Shown one piece after another: positions 17,803 to 24,766 of a stretch of DNA of 34,949 nt (position 1 is the stretch's first letter; every line of letters begins with the position of its first letter). This DNA comes from Planctomycetia bacterium. GTDB lineage: Bacteria; Planctomycetota; Planctomycetia; Pirellulales; Thermoguttaceae. The DNA lies in NCBI GenBank assembly GCA_030527205.1, contig JAUNBG010000037.1, forward strand, positions 1 through 34,949, given 5' to 3'. Below the pieces are notes generated by a model. That model made no database searches, was not told the origin of the DNA, and was given only the letters and a program-made list of their open reading frames with translations. A program made the position numbers and the translations under genes.

Positions 17803-17841
17803 AAAAACGTTTCTATATTAACGTTTTTGATTCTTTTTTTT
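17803..17841 (+). terminator. Rho-independent terminator after the lipoprotein gene
   Basis: AAAAACGTT (17803-17811) and AACGTTTTT (17820-17828) form a perfect 9-bp stem with an 8-base loop. GATTC and eight T's follow. It lies 22 bases after the stop codon. Confidence 0.7.
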
Positions 17842-17860
17842 CAAATAATCGCCGTTAAAA

Positions 17861-17905
17861 AAGAATTTTGGATTGGTTTTAGAAATATTATTCTGAAACC
17901 AATCC
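17861..17905 (-). terminator. Probable terminator of the minus-strand di-haem/SUMF1 gene
   Basis: GGATTGGTTT (17870-17879) and AAACCAATCC (17896-17905) form a perfect 10-bp stem. On the minus strand it is followed by AAAATTCTTTTTT. It lies about 120 bases after the stop at 18026 and faces the lipoprotein terminator. The 16-base loop is large. Confidence 0.5.
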
Positions 17906-18025
17906 AGGCGATAACATTTAATCTCAAATTTTTGCCTGTTGTCAACGCCTTGCCAAACAGAAGTTTCTTTTCAAAAAACAGCAGCCGGGACAACAGACTT
18001 GAGTTTATGCGAAACAGAAAGAATA

Positions 18026-21000
18026 TTATTTCGAGAAACCGCTTAAATCGTCTTCACAAATAACCCGGAATCCGACATTATAGACCTTTTGCCAGGATTC
18101 ATAAGGCCGTCGAAGTCCAGCTCGCGCCCATTGAGGCCGATCGCGCCAGGAACCGCCTCGAACAACTTTCTTGATCGTTGGATCGCCATTATTTCGACCG
18201 TCCGAAACTTGATAAGGATAAGGCTTATAATCAGACAAAGTCCATTCGGCAACGCTTCCGAACATATCATAAAGCCCCCAGGGATTCGCTTCATAACCGC
18301 CGACTTCTTGAGCCAGCATATTTCCGTCATTAATCCCGTTTGCTCGCGGAATGAACGCTTGCCAATCCTGATGATTAATCGGCTGCGGATCAACGCCGGC
18401 AACAACAAACAGTCGCGTACTTTCGTCAGCCAAATTTTCATAACGACTGAAATCAGCGTTTAAATCTCCAAACCAGAACGGCAGATCGGAACCAGATCGA
18501 GCGGCCCATTCCCATTCCGCTTCTGTTGGAAGTCGGAATTTCTTGCCCGTCTTTTCGCTCAACCAATCGCAAAAACCGACCGCTTCCGCCCAACTGATCC
18601 GAATAACCGGTTGTTGCGGTTTATTCGCAGGATAACCAGGCAGAACATGATCTTTGTTCCATTGATCAATATAACGACTGTCATGCGTCGCATCATACAG
18701 GGCAAACATTTCATTGGTTACTTCTGTCGTCATCATCCAAAACGGCTTTTCGATTGTTGCCGCAGTTCTCGGAAGTTCGTCAAGAGATCCATTTTCGTCT
18801 CCCATAACAAAAGAACCGGCAGGAATTTTAACCAATTTAATCTCAATTTTTTTCTCATTTTCCAGCAACTCCGCAGAATCGCCTTCATTTTTTTCGGGAA
18901 GAGCAAACTTTTCCAAAGAAACAGAAGCGGTTAAGGAATGATTGACCGACAAGTCTGAAGAATCTTTTTCGTTTGACGGATCGTCGTTCGTTGCCCTTGC
19001 CCCCTGCATTTTTTGAGCCGTTTCTGTATCAAAAGGCCAATTTGCAACAGTCGGAGCAGATCGATCCGGTTCCGGAATTTCTTTCGGTTGAATGAATGCA
19101 ACTTTTTGAGGATTTTTCTCACTATAATAAGAATCCGCTTCAAAATTCAAATCGTTTCCGGAATAAAGATTTTTCAATTCAACATAACGATCCGAAATGG
19201 TTTTCAATGGATTTGTTCCTTTGCCGCTTCGATATTCCGCAATTTCAGTCCAGGTCCCGAAATAAGGAACGTTCATGTCGATCCAACAATACAGTTTTCG
19301 CCAGCCTTCCTGATCCATTTCGACGTTATGATGCCCCTTGCGTAACATTTGAATCAACTCAGAAGTCGACGCATGATATTCCATTGGCTGAAAAGTATGA
19401 ATATCGCTTTCCGGACCAGGGCGGCGAACATATCCATGCAGCGCATGATAAGCGTTGGAAAAACCGCCTGGACCCGGATTTGTGTCGGCAAAATTGGGAC
19501 GATCAACCTCTGTCCCGTCATGACAACCGACGCAATATTGATCGAGAACCGGTTGAATTTCGCCCGCAAATGAGAAAGGCCGTTCCGGTCCATAAAATTC
19601 ATTGATCGGCATCGGTTCCATTTTTTGAGCTTTTGTCATTCGTCCCGGCGAAACGGAGTTCTGCGTTTCATGACAACCGATACAAGATTCTGTTTCGCCC
19701 GGCATTCCGACAAACCAGGAACGCATTGTCTGAACAGCTGCTCCATTTTCGTCGAGCGGTTGAAGAACGAGCGGCGTATTGGCCGGAATTTTAAAGGTTG
19801 CGCTTCCGTCCTCAAAAACGGGAACTTCGCCGATTATTCTTCGACCGTCCCAACAACTTTCCATTCCAAAAACGTCATGACCGCCGATCCCCCGATAACC
19901 ATAACTGACCGAAAAAACCCGTAAACTTTTGACCGTTCCAACAGGAACATCAGGAAGTCCCTGGCCGAAATAAACATCGGTTATGAAAACGGAAGCTTCC
20001 TTTTCGCCCGGAATGGTTCGATCCGGCAAAATGGTCGGTTCATCCTGTTCCCAAATCGGATTCGGTTCAAGAAGAGCAAAGCCAGGTTCTTCGCGAAGTT
20101 TTAACATATTATCGAAAACATCGACCAAATAAATCGCCCAGGGATCAGACGGTTTCATGCGACAGGCAACAATATAATATTCGTCGGAAAGAGGCGACGG
20201 AAAAAGAAATCTTGGCCAGGAATACTCGACCAATTGATCAACCGTAACATTTTTCGGCGGATTGTTGCGTCCCGGAATGCGTTGAACAACCCCTTGCGTT
20301 TCCTGACGCCCTTTTGCCGGATCGAAAATGACGAGTTCTCCTTCGCGGGCAACTCCGTGATGCCCGGAAACAATTCCAACGAATTTCGACGATTGGCCGG
20401 GAATCGGCTTTGCGTAAAATGTGCTGTTCGGCCAAAAAGAACCGCTTCCATAATGCTCTATTTGATTCGTTCCGTCCGGGTTCATTGTAAACATAATACG
20501 GGAATAATAATGCGGAATATCGACATATTCCCAGCGCAAATACATAATTCGGCCATTAGGAAGAATGGTCGGACACCAATCCTGATCCTGTTCAAAAGTC
20601 AGCTGGCGAACTGTTTTCCCATCCTTTTCAACTCGATAAATATTGCCGACCAGACCGGTTCCTCCAATGCAAGGAACGCCCATCATCGATGCGGAAGAAA
20701 TGAAAATGATTGATCCATCCGGAACATAACAGCCTTCAACATTATCGACATCGCCGCCCATATCTGGCGTTTTTTGCGTCAAAGAGCCGTCTTCAAGATT
20801 GCATTCGAAAACCTGCCAGGTTTTTTGAGGCGACAAAGCCGTTACAAGACAACGATCCGCCTCCCAATGCAAAGCAATATCGCCAATATAAGAATTTTCC
20901 GGCCCTCGCGCAACTTCTTTCAGCGGCGCATCAAGATTATTCATATCGAGAAGGACAAGAGAATCGTTATATTCGCCTTTTTCGCGCGAAGCATTGGAAA

Positions 21001-22072
21001 TCCAGTTCGGTTGAAGCGCTGGATTTGTCGTTTTGCGCAAAAGAATTTGATCGAAATCGAGAATGGGATTGGAAAGAAGAACTTCGCGGCGAAACGCTTC
21101 ATATTCCTGCGCCAGCTCAATGAAATCGTCATTGTTTTGACCTGCCAGTTCAGAAAACTTCTGATCAAAATCTTCCCAACGTTCGAGATAATTGGAATTT
21201 TCAAACTCGTCGGGATAATTTGTCATAATATCCTCAATGGCCAGTTTTAACGATTCGCGATTTTTAATCGCAAACGAAACCTCTGAACCTAATGCGTCCA
21301 GTTTTCGTTCAAATCTTTTCAAATTTTGAGCTTCAAACCATTTTTGACGCTCTTCCTCATTTTTAAACAAGGAAGGATCATTCAGGTCGCCAAGGACTTG
21401 AATTTCAATCATTGATCCCCAACTGTCCGCTTGACTCGCCGATTTGCCCGGTTGACCGGCTTGTTGATTATAGGTTTGCCAAAAACGGAATTCGACCCAA
21501 TCATATTTTGCGTCAAAAAGATTAGAGCCGTCCGTTTTTTCAAAAGCGGTCAGAAATCCGCCGCCATTGCCGCCCAAAATTGTTTCGCCAGAAGTCAATG
21601 TTGGCAATTCAGGAAAATTGGGCATTTTCCCCGCTTCGTTTTCATTATTTGCCAGACGAATTTCAAAATCCTGATTGCCTCGAGTATCGATATTGCCCGA
21701 GAAAATACGAATTGCGGAAATCGATTGAGGTTTTCCTAAATAATAAATGATTTTCGAAGGTTTGCCGTTGATCGCAACGCGTCCTTCGCCTCCCAGGACC
21801 CCTGCGTTTCCGTCTGTTAATAATTGCGACGCTGAAATATTTTCTTCTAAAAACAATTTCGCTTCCGGAAAGGTTAAAAGATTGAATTCAGCACAATCTT
21901 CGATTTCTGCATTCATTTTGTTAAATGATTCATTATTATTTGCCCAATGTTGCGTTCGCCTGATTATCCCCTCTTCTTTTGTTTGGTCGTTGGTTTCCTG
22001 AGCGAATAAAACAGACATCATTGAAGCAAAAGATAATAATATTGCCAATATAAACCCAAATGATGTTTTCAT
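18026..22072 (-). CDS. Exported di-haem HZS-alpha-like protein fused to a SUMF1/FGE-like domain
   Basis: The 1348-residue product has a signal peptide with likely cleavage after Ala24 (MSVLFAQE). An N-terminal beta-rich region of discoidin type lies at about 60-235 (…ISAIRIFSGNIDTRGNQDFEIRL…). A helical linker follows, then a PD40-like propeller at about 385-620 containing GRIMYLRWEYVD. Two haem c motifs are present, CIGCH (797-801) and CVGCH (847-851), followed by CWIDMNVPYFG. After a low-complexity linker a SUMF1/FGE-type domain runs from about 1075 to the end (IPAGSFVMGDE, FRLPTEAEWEWAARSG, GLYDMFGSVAEWT, VVRGGSW…NVGFRVICED). The cysteine pair of true formylglycine-generating enzymes is not seen between RGGSW and GFRV, so it is probably a binding or different catalytic module. 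The protein is paralogous to the gene at 13291 and convergent with it and the lipoprotein gene. Periplasmic redox activity is inferred; the substrate is unknown. Confidence 0.85.
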   Translation of the reverse strand: MKTSFGFILAILLSFASMMSVLFAQETNDQTKEEGIIRRTQHWANNNESFNKMNAEIEDCAEFNLLTFPEAKLFLEENISASQLLTDGNAGVLGGEGRVAINGKPSKIIYYLGKPQSISAIRIFSGNIDTRGNQDFEIRLANNENEAGKMPNFPELPTLTSGETILGGNGGGFLTAFEKTDGSNLFDAKYDWVEFRFWQTYNQQAGQPGKSASQADSWGSMIEIQVLGDLNDPSLFKNEEERQKWFEAQNLKRFERKLDALGSEVSFAIKNRESLKLAIEDIMTNYPDEFENSNYLERWEDFDQKFSELAGQNNDDFIELAQEYEAFRREVLLSNPILDFDQILLRKTTNPALQPNWISNASREKGEYNDSLVLLDMNNLDAPLKEVARGPENSYIGDIALHWEADRCLVTALSPQKTWQVFECNLEDGSLTQKTPDMGGDVDNVEGCYVPDGSIIFISSASMMGVPCIGGTGLVGNIYRVEKDGKTVRQLTFEQDQDWCPTILPNGRIMYLRWEYVDIPHYYSRIMFTMNPDGTNQIEHYGSGSFWPNSTFYAKPIPGQSSKFVGIVSGHHGVAREGELVIFDPAKGRQETQGVVQRIPGRNNPPKNVTVDQLVEYSWPRFLFPSPLSDEYYIVACRMKPSDPWAIYLVDVFDNMLKLREEPGFALLEPNPIWEQDEPTILPDRTIPGEKEASVFITDVYFGQGLPDVPVGTVKSLRVFSVSYGYRGIGGHDVFGMESCWDGRRIIGEVPVFEDGSATFKIPANTPLVLQPLDENGAAVQTMRSWFVGMPGETESCIGCHETQNSVSPGRMTKAQKMEPMPINEFYGPERPFSFAGEIQPVLDQYCVGCHDGTEVDRPNFADTNPGPGGFSNAYHALHGYVRRPGPESDIHTFQPMEYHASTSELIQMLRKGHHNVEMDQEGWRKLYCWIDMNVPYFGTWTEIAEYRSGKGTNPLKTISDRYVELKNLYSGNDLNFEADSYYSEKNPQKVAFIQPKEIPEPDRSAPTVANWPFDTETAQKMQGARATNDDPSNEKDSSDLSVNHSLTASVSLEKFALPEKNEGDSAELLENEKKIEIKLVKIPAGSFVMGDENGSLDELPRTAATIEKPFWMMTTEVTNEMFALYDATHDSRYIDQWNKDHVLPGYPANKPQQPVIRISWAEAVGFCDWLSEKTGKKFRLPTEAEWEWAARSGSDLPFWFGDLNADFSRYENLADESTRLFVVAGVDPQPINHQDWQAFIPRANGINDGNMLAQEVGGYEANPWGLYDMFGSVAEWTLSDYKPYPYQVSDGRNNGDPTIKKVVRGGSWRDRPQWARAGLRRPYESWQKVYNVGFRVICEDDLSGFSK

Positions 22073-22116
22073 GTTTACCTATTTTCAATTTATTTCGATT
22101 AATTAGCTAAAAATGT

Positions 22117-22139
22117 TATTTTCAAACCGTTTGAAAATA
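22117..22139. promoter_or_regulatory. Palindromic operator candidate upstream of the SUMF1-fused gene
   Basis: TATTTTCAAAC and its exact reverse complement GTTTGAAAATA are separated by one base. The 11/11 match lies 44-67 bases upstream of the ATG at 22072, where a repressor or activator dimer would act. No transcription factor gene adjoins it. Confidence 0.5.
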
Positions 22140-22342
22140 TATTGTTTATTGAGGCAAGCTTGGATAACGGCAAACAGACTTGAAAAATAGAATCATAAGA
22201 ATGACAAATTCAATCGAAAATTCAAATTCGTTAAAAATCCGTGACGTTTTGTTCGCAACTTGCAACGACGGCAAATGAGAGCGACGAAATCTGTTGTCCA
22301 ACCCGCATTTCGAATAAACATTTCTTCTTTCAATTTATCATA

Positions 22343-22383
22343 AATGACATTGAAAAACAAGACGTTTCTTTTTCGATGTCATT
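22343..22383. other. Long hairpin in the divergent intergenic region
   Basis: AATGACATTGAAAAA (22343-22357) pairs with TTTTTCGATGTCATT (22369-22383) over 15 positions with one G-T wobble, around an 11-base loop. No T-run follows on the plus strand, so it is not an obvious terminator. It could be an operator, an RNA structure or the remnant of a repeat. Confidence 0.45.
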
Positions 22384-22558
22384 CCCTTTTGATGAAGTTC
22401 TGTTCTTTTAAGAAAACCATTGAAGTTATTGGCAAATCAATTAAAATGATTTTATGGTTTTATTTCTCGCGGAATCGCAGAGAAAGGGGAATCAATGCCG
22501 AAAAATGAGATCAGGGAGTTATTGGTTATTATTGTTGAAGGCAAATCAAATAAATTCG

Positions 22559-23071
22559 ATGACAAACAATATTTTAAAATTTAAAAAAATTATTTACGAA
22601 TCTGAAATCAAGTTGCTCGAAAATTTGGCGAAGGAAATTTGGGAAGAATATTTTATTCCAATCATCGGAGCCGGGCAGGTTGCTTATATGCTTGAAAAAT
22701 TTCAATCCTATTCTGCAATTTCGAAGAATATAAAATTTGACGATTATCAATATTATTTTCTGCTGAAAGAGAACCAGCCAATCGGTTATACAGGAATTCA
22801 AATAAAAGATCAATCCCTTTTTTTGAGTAAACTTTATATTAAAAAGGAATATCGGGGCAATCATTTTGCAACTCGAACTCTTGACTTTTTGATTCATTTG
22901 GCACAAAATAATGGTTGCAGCGTTATTTGGCTGACTTGTAATCGAAACAATAAAGTTACGCTTGATATTTATCAAAAAATGGGGTTTAATATTATTGAAA
23001 AGAAAGACTCCGATATCGGAAACGGGTTTTTTATGAACGATTTTGTTCTCCAAAAGCCTGTTGATTCCTAA
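22559..23071 (+). CDS. GNAT-family N-acetyltransferase
   Basis: The ATG at 22559 gives 170 residues. An upstream in-frame ATG at 22454 would add 35 poorly conserved residues. The acetyl-CoA-binding motif A is visible as LYIKKEYRGNHFATRTLDFL (about residues 94-113), preceded by the beta strand IGYTGIQIKDQSLFLS and followed by IWLTCNRNNKVTLDIYQKMG and GFNIIE, the usual motif B region. The segment WEEYFIPIIGAGQVAYMLEK near the N-terminus resembles the substrate-lid helices of small-molecule GNATs. The protein is cytoplasmic. The acceptor substrate cannot be told from sequence. The next gene starts 118 bases downstream on the same strand, so co-transcription is possible. Confidence 0.85.
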   Translation: MTNNILKFKKIIYESEIKLLENLAKEIWEEYFIPIIGAGQVAYMLEKFQSYSAISKNIKFDDYQYYFLLKENQPIGYTGIQIKDQSLFLSKLYIKKEYRGNHFATRTLDFLIHLAQNNGCSVIWLTCNRNNKVTLDIYQKMGFNIIEKKDSDIGNGFFMNDFVLQKPVDS

Positions 23072-23189
23072 TCAATTTTTTTCAAGTTAAAACCATTTGA
23101 TTATCTCGCTGTTATTCTTTCCAAAATTCATTTTCTTTTTTCTGTTTGAAAAAAGATTCTTAATAAAGAAATTTAAATATTAGGTCGAA

Positions 23190-24728
23190 ATGATTTACGA
23201 CGTCATAATTATTGGAGCAGGAATCGTTGGCGGAGCAATTTTTCGCGAATTAAACAAATATGAACTTTCAACGCTTTTGCTTGAAGCGGAAAATGATGTT
23301 GCGGCAGGTTCATCCCGAGCCAATTCCGCTATTGTTCATGCGGGATATGATCCGCCTTTTGGATCGTTAATGGCTAAATATAACGTCGAAGGAAATCGAC
23401 TTTATCAACGTCTTTGCTCCGATCTTTCCGTTGCGTTCAAAAACAATGGTTCTTTAATTCTCGCATTTGATGACGAAGATCAAAAGACGCTTGTTTCTCT
23501 GTTGAATAACGGGACAAGAAATGGCGTTCCCGGTTTAAGAATCCTTGGCGCCGAAACGGTTCTCCAAATGGAGCCTCATTTAAACTCAACCGTTCGATCG
23601 GCTCTTTATGCGCCGAGCGGCGGCATTGTCGGCGCTTATGAATTAACGATTGCCCTGATTGAAAATGGCGTTATCAATGGCGGAAAGCTCAAGCTGAATG
23701 CGGAAGTTGTCAATATAGAACGAAAAACTGTTGAATCAGAAACAACAATAAACTTTCCGTTTCGCCATTCAGACGACAAGCAACGAATAAACCAAAATCT
23801 TTTCGCAAACGACAATATTTCAGGAAAAGAGCCAAATATTTTTGAACTCTCCTTATCCAATGGGGAAAAAGTTCAATCCCGATTTCTAATTAATGCAGCA
23901 GGAATCAATTCCGATGTCATTCATAATTTGGCTTCGAAGCCGGATTTTATAATTCGACCGCGAAAGGGCGAATATTTTATTCTTGACCGATCAGAAGGAA
24001 ATTTTGTTCAAAAAACAATATTTCGTTGCCCATCCAAATTGGGAAAAGGCGTCCTTATTTCGCCGACCGTTCACGGAAATTTGATTGTTGGGCCAGATGC
24101 CCAAGACATTTCTGACCGATATGACGTTTCAACAACCGCAAAGGGGCTCGATTTTGTTCGTCAAAACGCGTTGGAACTTTCCAATAAAATTCAATTTCGA
24201 CACTCAATTCGAAATTTTGCGGGAATTCGCGCTCTTTCCGACAAAAAGGACTTCATCATAAGCCCTCATCCAGACGTTCCGCAAATGATTGATGTCGCAG
24301 GAATCAAGTCGCCTGGTTTGACTTCCGCGCCTGCCATTGCCGTCGAAATAACAGGAATGCTTGCTGATTGCGGGCTTGAATTAATTGAAAAGAAAGAATT
24401 TAACCCCAATCGCTTTGAGACCCGTTTTATGAATCTTTCGACAGAGGAAAAACAGGAATTGATTCGTCGTGAACCAATGTTCGGGCGGATTATTTGCCGT
24501 TGCGAAAGCATTACGGAAGGGGAAATTGTCGAAGCGATTCGGCGTCCAGTTGGGGCGACAACTCTTGACGGCGTCAAGCGACGTTGCCGTCCGGGTTGCG
24601 GTCGTTGTCAAGGCGGATTCTGCGGCCCGCAGGTTCTCGATATTTTAGCTCGCGAACTTCATTTGAACCGAGAAGAAATTGTTCAGGATAAAAAGAACTC
24701 AACCATTTTATTCCAAAAAACCAAATAA
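23190..24728 (+). CDS. GlpA/LhgO-like FAD-dependent oxidoreductase with BFD-type [2Fe-2S] domain
   Basis: The 512-residue protein opens with a Rossmann FAD motif (VIIIGAGIVGGAIFREL; residues 5-21) and a DAO-family core (…AGSSRANSAIVHAGYD…, FLINAAGINSD, GEYFILDRSEG, IRNFAGIRALSD). The C-terminal 80 residues carry a Fer2_BFD domain with CxC at 436/438 and CGRC at 470-473, plus nearby Cys466 and Cys478. The architecture matches the anaerobic glycerol-3-phosphate dehydrogenase-like/L-2-hydroxyglutarate oxidase-like proteins of anaerobes. Those normally sit beside a second FAD protein and a DUF1667 protein, and neither is present here. It lacks a signal peptide and probably oxidises a 2-hydroxy acid or glycerol 3-phosphate in the cytoplasm. 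The lyase gene starts 38 bases after its stop. Confidence 0.87.
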   Translation: MIYDVIIIGAGIVGGAIFRELNKYELSTLLLEAENDVAAGSSRANSAIVHAGYDPPFGSLMAKYNVEGNRLYQRLCSDLSVAFKNNGSLILAFDDEDQKTLVSLLNNGTRNGVPGLRILGAETVLQMEPHLNSTVRSALYAPSGGIVGAYELTIALIENGVINGGKLKLNAEVVNIERKTVESETTINFPFRHSDDKQRINQNLFANDNISGKEPNIFELSLSNGEKVQSRFLINAAGINSDVIHNLASKPDFIIRPRKGEYFILDRSEGNFVQKTIFRCPSKLGKGVLISPTVHGNLIVGPDAQDISDRYDVSTTAKGLDFVRQNALELSNKIQFRHSIRNFAGIRALSDKKDFIISPHPDVPQMIDVAGIKSPGLTSAPAIAVEITGMLADCGLELIEKKEFNPNRFETRFMNLSTEEKQELIRREPMFGRIICRCESITEGEIVEAIRRPVGATTLDGVKRRCRPGCGRCQGGFCGPQVLDILARELHLNREEIVQDKKNSTILFQKTK

Positions 24729-24766
24729 TATAGAAAGACATTCTCGTTACAATATTAAGGTTATTT

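Larger units (their letters stand above)
22073..22558. other. Divergent intergenic region upstream of the SUMF1-fused gene
   Basis: This 486-base region has to carry the promoter of the large minus-strand gene and of the GNAT gene. It contains the palindrome at 22117-22139 and a long hairpin at 22343-22383. The sequence near 22285-22305 (ACGAAATCTGTTGTCCA) resembles 28540-28560 (ACGAAATCTGCCGCCCA), which is too little to define a repeat. No ORF with a credible start was seen. Confidence 0.45.

Noticed and set aside
20234..21250. Several plus-strand ORFs of 100-169 residues opposite the 1348-residue gene
   Set aside because: They are antisense shadows of a long coding frame with clear domains. 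Their composition is biased and no motif is visible.
13291..22072. Hydrazine synthesis (anammox) suggested by HZS-alpha-like domains
   Set aside because: Only the alpha-type architecture is present. There are no beta/gamma subunits, hydrazine dehydrogenase or other anammox genes, and proteins of this type are widespread in non-anammox planctomycetes.
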